64,000 bases of DNA from Trematomus loennbergii (lineage: Eukaryota > Chordata > Actinopteri > Perciformes > Nototheniidae). This document shows positions 35,226 through 46,562 of this stretch, in pieces. The position numbers and the translations under genes were made by a program. The notes beneath the pieces are model-generated. The model ran no database searches. It had not been told where the DNA came from and saw only the letters and a program-made list of their open reading frames with translations. Position 1 is the stretch's first letter. Each line of letters begins with the position of its first letter. Location of the stretch: NCBI GenBank assembly GCA_012861695.1, contig JAAOOA010000524.1, forward strand, positions 86,001-150,000, in the 5' to 3' direction.

Positions 35226-35234
35226 TGTGTGTGT
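35174..35234. repeat. (GT)n microsatellite
   Basis: About 61 bp with one 'gtggtg' step, 120 bp after the preceding array. Confidence 0.97.
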
Positions 35235-35391
35235 CCTTACGCAAAGAAAATATATTTCCCCATATATTAACTGTCAATATATTGCATTATTTTGTTTTCT
35301 GATTTACTGGTTAATTGAAAAGATTTAATAAAGGAAATCTTGCTGTTGGCTACACCAAGTGATACTGATTAATAATCAACATGAAAAACAT

Positions 35392-35590
35392 ATTTATTCA
35401 TATCTACAAAATATATTGAAAATATATTGAAGATATATAGAATAATATATTGTGTTAATATATTACAATATATATATATTGAATAATATATTGTGATAAT
35501 ATATTGTAATATATGGGATAATACATCAGTAATTGCCGCTTTCCATATTGAGTAATATATGTAAATATATATAATATATTGGTTGTGTAT
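35392..35590. repeat. AT-rich degenerate tract
   Basis: Repeated 'aatatattg' and 'ataatatattgt' motifs with weak dyad symmetry lead straight into the minisatellite. Similar motifs recur at 41268-41415. Confidence 0.7.
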
Positions 35591-35619
35591 ATATGTGAAC
35601 ATACATTTTACTATATATT

Positions 35620-36125
35620 AACATTTATATGGGGACATGTACTATATATATTCACAAATATATGGGGACATGTATGCTCTATATATTCAGATTTATATGG
35701 GGACATGTATGCAGAATATATTCACAATTATATGGGGACATGTACTATATATATCACAAATATATGGGGACATGTATGTACTATATATTCAGATTTATAT
35801 GGGGACATGTATGTAGAATATATTCACAATTATATGGGGACATGTACTATATATATCACAAATATATGGGGACATGTATGTACTATATATTCAGATTTAT
35901 ATGGGGACATGTATGTAGAATATATTCACAATTATATGGGGACATGTACTATATATTCAGATTTATATGGGGACATGTATGCAGAATATATTCACAATTA
36001 TATGGGGACATGTACTATATATATTCACAATTATATGGGGACATGTATGCGCTATATATTCACAATTATATGGGGACATGTATGCACTATATATATTCAG
36101 ATTTATAAAAGACCATGTACGTACC
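35620..36125. repeat. Minisatellite of 31-35-bp units with a three-unit higher-order pattern
   Basis: About 14 units each contain 'tatatggggacatgta'. Start-to-start distances of 'ggggacatgt' are 33, 35, 35, 32, 35, 35, 32, 35, 35, 31, 35, 33, 35. A 35-35-32 triplet (102 bp) therefore repeats. The spacer alternates between 'ttcacaa', 'atatcacaaa' and 'ttcagattta'. Because 102 is a multiple of three, the plus strand stays open for 185 codons. The repeating peptide is a by-product, not a gene. Confidence 0.95.
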
Positions 36126-36189
36126 ATATATTCTGAACATGAGTGCAATATATGTTCACAATGAGGAGAAATGCATGTTCTGATAAAAA

Positions 36190-37140
36190 AAATCTTTCAT
36201 TTCATTTCAAACCTTTATTTATGCAGGTGAATCCCATTGAGATCATTGATCTCTTTTTCAAGGGTGACCTGCTGCAAGTAGGTTCCACATGAATACATAT
36301 AAACATAACAGAAAAACAAAAAAGGACATCATACAGCATATTTACAGTGACTACAGTTTACATAGCTAGTAACATTTACAGGTTCCAACAGTTTCCGATT
36401 GGATAGTATCTATCCTTGCTTTAAAAACATTTAGTGGAACCAAATTGCTCAGACTGTTCCAAGTTAGCGGAGCTGCGCATCTAAATGCTATCTTCCCTAA
36501 GACAGTCCTAGCAGTTGGCACATTTAATAAAACCACAGCATTCGATCTCAGGCAGTAGCCACTTACAATTCGCCGTGAGATCAGGGAGCAGATGTAGGAA
36601 GGAAGTTTCCCTAACATGGCTTTGTATATAAAAATGTACCAGTGACTGAGCCTCCGTACAGTTAGTGAAGGCAAACCTGCCCTTGCATACAGGGTACAGT
36701 GATGGGTTAATACTTTACAGTTTGTCACAAATCTCAGTGCACTGTGATAGGCGGCATCTAACTTGACCAGGCAATTGGCAGGTGCATTCATATAGATCAG
36801 ATCACCATAGTCCAGTACAGGTAAAAAGGTCACAGTGACTAGCCTTTTTCTGGCCTCAAGTGAGAAACAGGACTTGTTCCTGGAAAAGAAACCTAGCCTA
36901 ACCCTCAGTTTTTTAAGCAGGTTATTGACATGAAGTTTAAAAGTGAGACAATCATCAAGCCAGATACCAAGGTATTTGTAACAGGTAACCACTTCAAGTT
37001 TTATTCCTTGCGTAGTTACAATATCTAAAACAGGCTCTGGTGTCTTTTTAGCTTTTGAAAAGAGCATTACCTTGGTTTTATCAACATTTAAAAGAAGCTT
37101 AAGCGCTGAGAGCTGAGTCTGAATAATGAGAAGCTTAATT
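36190..37140 (-). mobile_element. 5'-truncated non-LTR retrotransposon (LINE)
   Basis: Minus-strand copy of the C-terminal reverse-transcriptase region plus 3' UTR. The 3' UTR reads 'cccttgaaaaagagatc', 'tctcaatgggattcacctg', 'aataaaggtttgaaa' and ends in TGAAA repeats at about 36195. The coding segment is the next entry. The 5' part (endonuclease and catalytic RT core) is missing beyond about 37140, as expected from incomplete target-primed reverse transcription. No target duplication was identified. Confidence 0.85.
36366..37067 (-). CDS. LINE reverse transcriptase, C-terminal fragment, uninterrupted
   Basis: A 233-codon open segment of the ORF2-type protein of a non-LTR retrotransposon. 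The open frame continues upstream of the listed Met for about 14-25 codons (LKLLLNVDKTKV, the 'LNxxKTK' RT motif). In order it shows VTCYKYLGIWLDD (YLG motif), LTFKLHVNNLLKKL, RLGFFSRNKSCFSLEARKRL, FLPVLDYGDLIYM, LDAAYHSALRFVTNCKVLTH and HWYIFIYKAMLGKLPSYI. It lies downstream of the catalytic YADD box, so it cannot encode an active polymerase. No stop or frameshift in more than 700 bp suggests a fairly recent insertion. Likely L2/CR1/Rex1-related; clade not resolved. The first Met is not a real start, since the copy is truncated. Confidence 0.8.
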   Translation of the reverse strand: MLFSKAKKTPEPVLDIVTTQGIKLEVVTCYKYLGIWLDDCLTFKLHVNNLLKKLRVRLGFFSRNKSCFSLEARKRLVTVTFLPVLDYGDLIYMNAPANCLVKLDAAYHSALRFVTNCKVLTHHCTLYARAGLPSLTVRRLSHWYIFIYKAMLGKLPSYICSLISRRIVSGYCLRSNAVVLLNVPTARTVLGKIAFRCAAPLTWNSLSNLVPLNVFKARIDTIQSETVGTCKCY

Positions 37141-37255
37141 TGTTTTTTTCTATCAATGTGTAACAGTTATCAAAATACTCATTAAAAGAAGGACAAGGAA
37201 CGAATAAAAGAAAAGGCCTATAAACAACACATTATGTCATGACTCAAGAACATTT

Positions 37256-37790
37256 TTATGTAATTATGTAATAAAACCCACATTTTGTAATAATCTGCTG
37301 CATTCTGTAACAGCCTGAACGCAATATAAAATAAATGTCCCTGCATTTTGTAATAAATTATTACATTTTGCAATGGTTATTACAAAATGCGTGAGTTGCC
37401 CTTTTAAAAAACTGTAATATTCATTATGTAACCATAACCAAACTGTAAATATATCCCAAAATTGATGTTGATATACATGTTGGCTAATGAATATGGTAAC
37501 ACTTGATCTAGTTTTGGCCAATGAAAGATATTCTACTGAAGTATTTTTAAATTATGAGTAAGGATGATTCATGGTTGAATAAATAAATAAACAGTTGTAA
37601 TGTTATTGTTTGCAACTCATTTTGTAATAACCACAGCAATATGTAATAATATATTTCAAAATGTGGCGACATGTATTACATATTTGCATTGAACTTGTTT
37701 ACTACATAATGGGCAAATTATTACAAAAGGAGGTGTTATTACATAATGAAGGGAAAATGTATTACATTTTGTATAGGTATAGTTAATAAA
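37256..37790. repeat. Cluster of TTATTACAAAATG-like motifs
   Basis: More than ten copies of 'attttgtaataa', 'ttattacattttg' or 'ttattacataatg', in both orientations, over 535 bp (for example 37281, 37350-37390, 37618, 37640, 37720-37770). The outermost copies face each other, so this may be a MITE with many subterminal repeats. No clear target duplication. Confidence 0.6.
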
Positions 37791-37809
37791 TGATGCATTG
37801 TTATTTCAT

Positions 37810-37972
37810 ACAGGGCCAAAAAGAGCAGTCTGTTATCCTATTTAACAATCTTGTTTTTTGTTTCACCTGGTGACAACTTTAAACATGAGCTGATCACTCA
37901 TTAAAACAAGGTCCGGAACAGGGCCAAAAAAACAGTCTTGTACCCTATTTGATCGTCAATCTTGTTTTTTTC
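37810..37972. repeat. Direct duplication of about 50 bp
   Basis: 'acagggccaaaaa' ... 'cctattt' ... 'caatcttgtttttt' occurs at 37810-37859 and again at 37919-37971, separated by 59 bp. Confidence 0.75.
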
Positions 37973-38312
37973 GTGCCTTTACTCACAAATTCTTGTGTTA
38001 ATGGATGTTCTTATATCTGATGTCTTGGTCCCTGGATGGTGGTTTACTACAGCATCTGTGGAACAGAACAATTACAAATAATTAGAAGTTCACAAAAGAC
38101 AGCAGGAATTATAACAATATCCATAATATCTATATTAAAGCATGGGCTGGCTTGGTGAATAATGTGGGAATACAAATAGTGGAAGAATAGGCTTTGTACA
38201 TTTTCGTCTGAGTGTGGCGCTACTGGTTGGTATATTTTATGGAATTTGGACCAAGCATCTGCATCTGTAACAGTTCTGTTTAAAACTTTTTTAAATGTAA
38301 TTGCATTCATCT

Positions 38313-38701
38313 TTAAAGGTGGGGTAGGTAAGTTTGAGAAACCGGCTCGAGATACACTTTTGTTATATTCCATGGAATGCTCTTAACATCCCGATAGCAA
38401 TGAATATCTGAAGTGCTTTGACAAAAAATCCATAAAAAAATATCATCTGTGGAAGCCGTGGTACTGTAAAAAGCACGACCAATCATTTTAGCCGGCCCGG
38501 CTGAAATGACTGGATGGCCTACCTGCCTGTCAGCCTTCCATCTGTGCACAAACTTATCTCGTGCCCTCATTGGTCATGTGCGCGTTCGTGTGTGTTGGAG
38601 GAGGGGCTCTGTGAGGAAGTGGCAGATTTTTTCCGGCTGTGTATTTTCAAATTCTAGCGCACTCGAGCTGGTTTCTCCAAAATTACCTACCCCACCTTTA
38701 A
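38313..38701 (+). mobile_element. Family C MITE, copy 3, TTAA target
   Basis: The element 38317-38697 (381 bp) lies between TTAA duplications (38313-38316, 38698-38701), in the same orientation as copy 1 and very close to it in sequence. It starts 'aggtggggtaggtaagtttg' and ends 'aaattacctaccccacct'. Confidence 0.93.
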
Positions 38702-38971
38702 AAGACTACTTTTATTGAATGAGAGTTTTACCTAGCACAATGAGCCTGGGGTGGTGGGAAGGGAGAACTGGGCCTCGGCATCGGCAGGAGTGGTAGTCGC
38801 CTATGAGTATTAGAATTTAGATGAACAAAGGCATAGAAAAACCCTGAAATATGTACTGACACAAAGCTACAACCCTCGATTTTGTAAGTAGTAGTAGTAA
38901 ATACATACGTATATACAATATACAACAATACGCATATGCAATTAGCAGTACCAGTAATAAAATAACTGAAT

Positions 38972-39060
38972 AAATAGTAGTAGAACCTTTATTTAGCCAG
39001 GAAAATCAATTAAGAACAAATTCTTATTACAATGATGACCTGACAGGAGGCAAAAGGCGT
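38972..39060 (-). repeat. LINE 3' tail fragment
   Basis: On the minus strand, 'taagaatttgttcttaattg', 'attttcctggctaaataaa' and 'ggttctac', a widespread teleost LINE 3' end. The body beyond about 39060 is not recognisable. Confidence 0.6.
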
Positions 39061-41267
39061 CCTGAGGGGATGGGGTTTGGGAGGAAAAAAATAAAAAGAC
39101 AGACTCCGGGCACTACAGAACCCAGGAGACAACACAATGACACAGAGCAGAGATGACAGGCATAGCAGTTAAACATATAAAATCTCTAAAACAATATTGC
39201 TGTGGTTCAATCTGTCATTAAAATAATATAGAACATTCATCCATTCAATCCTTCATGGCAAGGATAACTAAGCTGAATAGTGAATAAAGTGATATGTGAA
39301 AAGTAAAATGACAGTGAAATTAAATGACAGTGCGTTCCTTACCACTGCGATCTGCTGTCCTCGTCTGCTCACTACTGATGTCTGTCTGCTGGTCCTCTGT
39401 CTCGTACTATGGTCTGTCCTCTGTCTGGGTCTGATTCCTCACTACTGATGTCTCTCTCTGCATGGGCCCTCTCTCCTTATTTATTCTGTCTCAGTCACCA
39501 CTGCTATCTGGCTCCTCTGTCCTCTTGACTTGTGGTTCTGCAGGCTTAGTTCGACCTATGAATTTCAACAATGCTCCTGTAAAATTATAGATATATAGTA
39601 TTATGGGTCAACATTAAAATAACATACACTGGAGAGCAAAATGTGAAATGCCATTGACTGTAGGCTACATATTATCCACACAATTGTCAGCAGGGGCAAT
39701 AACAACTAAAATGTGAACTAACTTGAATGCATTAGTCCACAACACATAGCCTAACGTAGAGTAGAGAATGAATGAATGGTTTCTGCAAAATACACAGAAA
39801 TAGAAATAAGGTTCAAATTACAATAACTAACCAGACGATGGTTATTAATAATAAGCAACAGCAATACTAATTGTTGCTAAAACACATTAGACACGTTGCA
39901 AACACACGGCTAATAAAAGCTAAGTTAGCATCTCATCCACACACTATCATAGCTTAACTTAGCTAACTAGCTAGCATTAGCTCAATTCCTGAACAACATA
40001 GAAACTAAAAACGGGACATCAAGACTCATTAACACACTGACTGAGCAGGACACTATGCATACAATCTTATAACATTACCAACACTAAAGATCTGCATATA
40101 TGCTCACATTCTTCACGAACGCATTCTCTCTGTGACGATGGTAATTATGCATGTGACGATGCGCAATAATGTCCTGAACGCACATGTGTAACCAGTTCGA
40201 AGACCCGTAGCTGAACTACTTTAGCTGTCCCTAAATGTGCCTGACTAAAACACGAACGATATAATGCAGATCAAGGAGAACAAGGGGAATTTACAAGACA
40301 TAGACTAACTGTGGTTACATTACTTAACTAGCTCATCGTCGTCACCAGTCAGAAAATGTCCGTTAGCCGTGGGGCTAGTTTTCGCTATGTTAAACTCCAT
40401 TGACTTATGCTAAAATGTTAGCGATCTAAAGGTCCGCTATTTTTGGCTGTTTTGGGTCGACTTCAGTTGACTGTAAAATCGAAAATCTTCGAAATTGAAT
40501 GTTCACAAAGCTGCGGACCGGTTATACACTCATACACGAGGGAACTAACATAGCTAATTTAACTAACGTTAGCTAATGTAGCTGGTGTAGTGCCGAGAGA
40601 CGGGACATACGGATTAAGCAACTAGACTACTTATAGTGTACATGCAGAATTATTTCAATTTAAAATAGTTTTAAATGCTCACACACATACCTGACTGCTG
40701 TATTTTCCTCTCGTTTCTTTTTAATTTTCCGTTTCGAAGCACCTGATGAATGCTTTCTCTTTGACACTCAGCGACAGAATCAACAGACAGAGGCAGCAAC
40801 GCAGATTTGAATCTGCCAATCAGATCAATCTATTGCTGGAGAGGGGGGGGGGGGCTCCCCGAAATCAGCCGGAAGTGGCGCATTCGAATACTGTTTGGGC
40901 TGTCTGCCGTGGATGGGCTGCGTTCCACTCCAAATAGCCGGTCGGCCGAATATATGCATAGATATATATGCGTGCATATATGCATATATATATGCGTGCA
41001 TATATGTGTGTGTCTATATATATTTATAAACTGTATATTATTTTCCATCATTCAATGGACAATTTGTACTTTTTTTATATGTAGGCTACCATCAAACATA
41101 TGTTCATATATAAAGTGGGTAACTATACAAAACGAAGTGAGATAACTGTTTATGAATATCTGTTCAATTTTATGTAAACTCATGAAAGATAAATGAGTGT
41201 TTCAATAAAACTATTACATATAAATGTATAGTGCAGTTTTTGTTTTCATTGCAATATTTTTTTTTTA
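39061..41267. other. 2.2-kb stretch of unknown nature
   Basis: Locally richer in CpG than its surroundings (40130-40600 and 40840-40950). It contains 'ctcactactgatgtct' twice (39368, 39432), 'gctaactagctagcattagc' (39961), a G-run at 40842-40852 and an AT palindromic tract with two copies of 'atatatgcgtgcatatatg' (about 40960-41010). The plus frame 40746-40937 shows no domain. It could be a large non-autonomous element or a decayed promoter-like region; I cannot decide. Confidence 0.4.
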
Positions 41268-41415
41268 TATGTATCAATATATAGCCATACATGGTCCATG
41301 CATATATTGCAATATATTAAAAATATAAGGACTACTTTCCCATATATGGAAATGTATGATCCAATATATTGTATTATATTTACCAATATATTACAATATA
41401 TTTTTGTTTCATAAG
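41268..41415. repeat. AT-rich degenerate tract
   Basis: Motifs 'atattgcaatatatt' and 'accaatatattacaatatat' resemble, in reverse complement, the tract at 35392-35590. Confidence 0.5.
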
Positions 41416-41416
41416 G

Positions 41417-41465
41417 GTGTGTGTGTGTGTGTGTGTGCGTGTGTGTGTGTGTGTATATGTGTGTG
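41417..41465. repeat. (GT)n microsatellite
   Basis: About 49 bp with one 'gcgtg' and a terminal 'tatatg'. Confidence 0.95.
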
Positions 41466-41561
41466 CACCAGTATCTCAAACACAACATCCATGTCATGTG
41501 CACAGTGCACATATATTTGTGTAGGAATGCAGAAATCCACACGACTTTTAGTGTATTTGTG

Positions 41562-41790
41562 TTAAAGAGGACACATTATGCTCCCTTTCAGGTTCATATT
41601 TGTATGTTGTGTCTCTACTGTGACATGTCTCCATGCTTTAATGTTCAAAAAGGTATTTATTTTTCTCATACTGCCTGTGCTGCAGCACCTCTTTTCACCC
41701 TCTGTCTGAAACCAGAGCCCAGTCTGCTCTGATACATGCACAAAAACCTTATAACTCACTACAGGTAAGGGAAAACCTAAACAAAACACA
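41562..41790 (+). repeat. Family B MITE, internally deleted
   Basis: Left TTAA (41562-41565) and 'agaggacacattatgc', then 'cctctgtctgaaaccagagc', jumping from 'cagtctgctctgat' directly to 'acatgcacaaaaacctta'. The CCAAT-box and GC-box segment is lost. The right terminus decays after 'acaggtaagggaaaacc'. Confidence 0.85.
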
Positions 41791-42455
41791 TTTGAGCATC
41801 ACAAAACTTTCAACCATTTGGCACAATTTTAGATTATAATTCTTGTTCATGTGGTTATGATATGTAAAACCTGACCTTAAGATAAAACCCTCTGCTCAAG
41901 CTATCCTTATATAACCCCCAAATCTCCCTCCCATCGCTGCAAGATACATTTAATCCTCAGAGAACAGGTAAGGGAAGCGGATTATGCATTAGAGACGTCA
42001 CCAACCCTCTCAATTTCTTTTTACTCTGAGTTGGTCAAGTAGGAATAAGGATGACTCCTCACACTATATATTCTCTTTAATCCAAGTGCCACTCGTACTG
42101 TCACACATCTGATGAAATGTACTTGTGCTAATCTTCAGTTCCCATCAGGGCTTTCTCCGAGCACATATAATTCCTATGGATTTCCTGACATTTCCCCCCT
42201 GTCCTTTTGTCAGCCTTCCCATGCTATTTGTTCCAGACGAATGGGTTTCGGCAGATCTGGGATTAAAACGCCGGATTTCCTTGGTAAAGTGGCAGGTATT
42301 AGAATTCAAGGGCTTACAACTTTTTTATATTTGCAGATGAGTTACCCTGCAAGCTGATAACCTTAAGAATACAATTTGGAACATATTTTACTTTTATTTA
42401 TGTCTCCACCATGATTCTTTTCTCTCTATTCAGACATGCCACATGTGTGTCTCTC
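41791..42455. other. Spacer, nothing recognised
   Basis: Two overlapping plus frames at 42112-42357 have no domain. No repeat recognised. Confidence 0.45.
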
Positions 42456-43137
42456 ATGGCGCATTTCCACTACACGGCCTCGCTCGGCCTCGCTCGGTAT
42501 GGCTAGGCCTCGTTAGGACTGGCTCACTTTATGGCGCATTTCCATTACAGTTTAGGAACTGGGGTAGTATCTATAGTAACGCAGTGTAGGCGGAGCCGTG
42601 ACGTCATCTTCAATGAGAACCCCAGAAAAACAACAGAGCCGTTAGCTGTTAGCACTCAGAGCTCACAGCTCCTCATATATGTTCAGAAACTAGACAAAAG
42701 TTAAACAAGTACAAACCACAGACTGCCTGTGTCATGGCGAATACAGTCGCTGCTTATTTATGTCTGTATAGGCCGTTGTTGTGAGTGTGGACGGTCGGAG
42801 CATATACTGCGTTAGCTTAGCCAATCTCCATTTAGAAAACACGCATTTAAAAGGTTTTTCGCCTGCCGTCTGTCTGCAGACTTGTCAAAGCATTAATTCA
42901 TGGTTTTACTAACCGGTATCAGTATGTTGTTACTTCGGCATCATTTTGAAACGTGTATTACAATTAAATCACGGTCAAATATGTCCATCTTGTTGTAGTT
43001 GTAGCCCCCTTGCCAGCGATTCTCTCTCTAGTTTAGCATACTCAGCCCGACTCAGCCTCGTTGTCTCAACCAAAAACGGGCTGCTGACGTCACAGCCCTC
43101 TTAAACCGTGCTCCGCGCTGTAGTGGAAACGCGCCAT
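42456..43137. mobile_element. 682-bp MITE with GGCGC...TTCCACTACA ends
   Basis: Starts 'atggcgcatttccactaca' and ends 'tgtagtggaaacgcgccat', a 19-bp inverted repeat with one mismatch. A second internal copy of the left end ('atggcgcatttccattaca', 42532) and a run of 'ggcctcgctcgg' repeats follow. The interior has 'gccgtgacgtcatc' and 'ctgctgacgtcacag', both with a TGACGTCA core. Flanks are 'tca' and 'aag', so no clean target duplication. No coding capacity. Confidence 0.8.
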
Positions 43138-43143
43138 AAGCAT

Positions 43144-43146
<3 letters not shown>

Positions 43147-43197
<51 letters not shown>

Positions 43198-43205
43198 TTG
43201 TGTGT
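43147..43205. repeat. (GT)n microsatellite
   Basis: About 59 bp, placed only about 10 bp outside the right end of the preceding MITE. Confidence 0.96.
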
Positions 43206-43492
43206 TGGTATTTCTGTGTGTTTAGCTCAAGGGCTCAAGGATGGTCTAATATGTTTAGCTACCGAGGGAAATAAAGAGCTAATACTTGGGGTCAGACTAA
43301 TCGCCTGAAAACAGCCTCTCATTTCTTTTTTTTTTTCATTTACTCCATCGATGAACCCACAAAAACACACAGGAGGTTGTGTGTGCACATAAACAATCGC
43401 ATTACATGTACACTGTGTTGGACAGAGCTTTTTTTGAGTACGCCCTTCTAAATTCCCATTGGTAATGTTTTGCCCCTCTAGGATGGCATTAG

Positions 43493-43627
<135 letters not shown>

Positions 43628-43899
43628 TCTTTCTGTCCTCATGCAGGCCCAAAGTCAGTGAATCATCCTTGCGTTTAGGACTACCTCAGGCTAGCCCGGG
43701 GTTAGCGTAGCTAGCTCAGCCATGAAGTGACAGTAATTGCAGCATGATTTTTCTTCTCCTTTTTGTTGCCTGTGTTATAAATGAATGCAGTGACCCTGCA
43801 TCTGTCATATCACATTTGGAGCAACTTGGTAGAAACACAAGGCCTACAGACAGACCGGAACCAACTGATAGCAACGCCGTTTGTGCATATACTGTACAT

Positions 43900-44008
43900 A
43901 CATACTGTACATACTTTTATTGTAAAATGCCTTTTATGCTGCTGTAACAAAAACAATTTCCCAATTTGGGATCAATAAAGTACGATCTATCTATCTATCT
44001 ATCTATCA
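43900..44008 (+). repeat. LINE 3' end with (ATCT)n tail
   Basis: 'ttgtaaaatgccttttatgc', 'caatttcccaatttgggatc' and 'aataaagtacg' are followed by about five ATCT repeats (43985-44008). This matches the style of teleost LINE 3' ends that finish in (ATCT)n. Body not recognisable upstream. Confidence 0.65.
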
Positions 44009-44077
44009 TACAACTTTGGATCAGACTAAAATATAGAAAGATATTTGAAAAAATTTGCTCCAGACATTTAAAAGGCC

Positions 44078-44309
44078 CTATTATGCTTCCTGTGGTTTTC
44101 CCTTTTCCTGTAGTGTGTTATATAGGTTTTGGTGCATTTTAATGGTCTATCTTAGTGCGTGAGTTTCTGAGGGTGAAAACAGGTGCTGCAGCACAGGTAG
44201 TATGAGACAAATACAGATATTTTTGAACATTAAAGCATGGAAACATTTTACAGTGGAGGCACTAAATACAAATATGAACCTGACAATGACCAGATTAGGG
44301 CCCCTTCAA
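44078..44309 (-). mobile_element. Family B MITE, short complete copy
   Basis: The element 44082-44305 (224 bp) is inverted relative to the copy at 53165, with TTAA on the left (44078-44081) and TCAA on the right. Both termini are present ('aaggccctattatgc' and 'attaggggccct'-type). The CCAAT/GC-box segment is deleted, so it parallels the 41562 copy. Confidence 0.85.
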
Positions 44310-46306
44310 AGTGCTGTAGTGACCGAGAAGCAGGCAGCTCTGTTTCTAGATGCTTTGTAAATTGACGTTTGTGTGCCAGAATTCTCTTGTAAAACAGATT
44401 TTTTATCTCAATGAGTCTTGTCCTTGTTAAATAAATAAATACAAAATAATCTAAAGTGTACATGCAGCTGCGAGTGTGACTTTTTCTTTTTTTAAAGTCA
44501 GTGTTTTATCCCCAAGGAGCGAGGGCTAGTATCAGGATGGGTGCTTCCCTCGAAGTGTCACTGACTATCTGCTTCTCCACTGAACCTCACCGCCAGGAGA
44601 CAGGAGGGAAATGTACCGTACTGAGGGGAGAGGAGAGGGACGAGGGTAAGAGAAAAATATGAGAGAGGGCAGAGAAGGAAAGAGAGCTGCAGGAAGAATG
44701 TGAGGAGAGAGCAGGGTGAGAGGGATCTAACACTTTATTTATCTATGACTGAGAGGCACTCTTTGTATTCTGTGAAATATGTGATGTCTCAGGATTTTTA
44801 CGTTTATTTTTAGATATTTAAGTTTAGGGATGAATTAATATCTCTGCATACTGTAAATATATATATATATATTAAACTAAATATCCAAATATGGTTGAAT
44901 TAAACGCAAAATCCAATGGCAAATTAAGTTATTCGCTCAACATTCTACATATTCTTTACTAAGTAAGTTGTATTTGCGTGAAGGTGAACATTTATATCCG
45001 TCTGACAAACAAGCAGACACAAACACATACACACACAGAGACACACACACACAGAGATACACACACACACAACAAATTGGAGTCTGTCCCCTTTATCACC
45101 ACTTTGTGTTGTCTGTCAACATGTTCATCGATTTCATCATGTTCATTGATTTCATCAAAGTGTACAGAGGGCTTAAAGGCATGTGTGTTTCTTTGTACTG
45201 TGTGTATCTGTGTGAAAGGAAGTTTGTTATTTTTCTTGTGTGTGCGCCTGTTTTTTGTTTTGTTAGATTGACAGCTTAAATGAGAGAAGACAATGTGACA
45301 GACAGTTTTTTAAACCTCTGCAGATGTTTCCTGTTTTTCTTAATGTAACACAAACAGAATATGAACTAGAAAGGCACTTGCAGACCTCCGCAGAGGCCTT
45401 TCTATAAGAGCATAACAAAAACAAGAATTGTTAGGTTAACCACAGTATTATTATCTCTGTTAAATGACGGTTTAAAAAATGCCCCAAAAATCATAAAAGG
45501 GCCTCTATGATGTACAATGTTTTGCCTGTAATAGCTATTTGAAAAACATACAATACACTCATGGGATTTTTTTTACCAAACATACAAGCTACTAACCAGC
45601 TACCTCCTTATTAAACTCGAAAAACGAATCACCCATGGCTATCTACATTTTAGGATTAAAACTAATTTAACTTTCCTTACAAGCTGTTAAGCACCTTGAT
45701 CTTTAAAATTCGCCCGGGAACCCAACTCCCGTTTAATTAGGTTACTTTTTGTACTCCCTTTGGCAAATTCAATCTAAACATCTCCTCAACCTTAACTTGA
45801 TACACCAAAACCTCCTCACTTTTAAGTAAATAAATCCTCAGTGGTGAAGGGTCCCAAATATAGCGTTTCACCAAAAAAAAGGTTTTAGTTTTTCAGCAGA
45901 GGCTTGTGTCCCAACATTTTCAGGGGTACTTGTATCGCATATCAGTAACTGGGTGTATTGCTCTTCATCTCCTTCTCACCGTTTGAAGTCGACAAACTAT
46001 GAAGGATGACTCATTTGAAGCTAATGCTGTATTGAATCTACCCTGTTTGAATTCAATGTGTTTCAAAGCATGTGTGCTTTGAAGTCGACGCTTGTCCCCT
46101 CTGAAGCCACACTTCTCAGAGACAGTGCTCTCTGAAGTCAATGCGTGTCCCATTTGGAAGCCAATGCTTGTTAAAAGGATGGATAGTAAAGGAGCGATGA
46201 ATGCATGGCTGAATGAAAGTCTTTTGGTTGGTTGCTTCCTAATCACTGGTTGCTGACTTTCCCCTTAGCTCGGCTCAGATGGCAATCGTTTCCTACTCTC
46301 AATAGG
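44310..46306. other. Spacer with low-complexity tracts
   Basis: Purine-rich at 44610-44720, (TA)n at 44860-44872, and CA/AG simple sequence at 45020-45072. 'gggcctct' after 'gccccaaaaatcataaaa' at 45482-45512 is a probable family B terminal scrap. No exon recognised. Confidence 0.45.
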
Positions 46307-46379
<73 letters not shown>

Positions 46380-46450
46380 TGTGTGTGTGTGTGTGTCTGT
46401 GTCTGTGTGTGTGTGTGTGTGTGTGTCTGTGTGTGTATGTGTCTGTGTGT

Positions 46451-46520
<70 letters not shown>

Positions 46521-46562
46521 TGTGTGTGTGTGTGCGTGTGTGTGTGTGTGTGGTTGTGTGTG
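46307..46562. repeat. Long compound (GT)n microsatellite, 256 bp
   Basis: The longest array in the window, with 'gtctgt' variants in its middle third (46377-46458) and 'gtggtg' and 'gttgtg' steps near the 3' end. Open frames on both strands across it (up to 165 codons) are artefacts. Confidence 0.98.

Noticed and set aside
35579..36136. 185-codon plus-strand open frame
   Set aside because: It is the translation of the 102-bp super-unit of a minisatellite, in AT-rich non-coding sequence.
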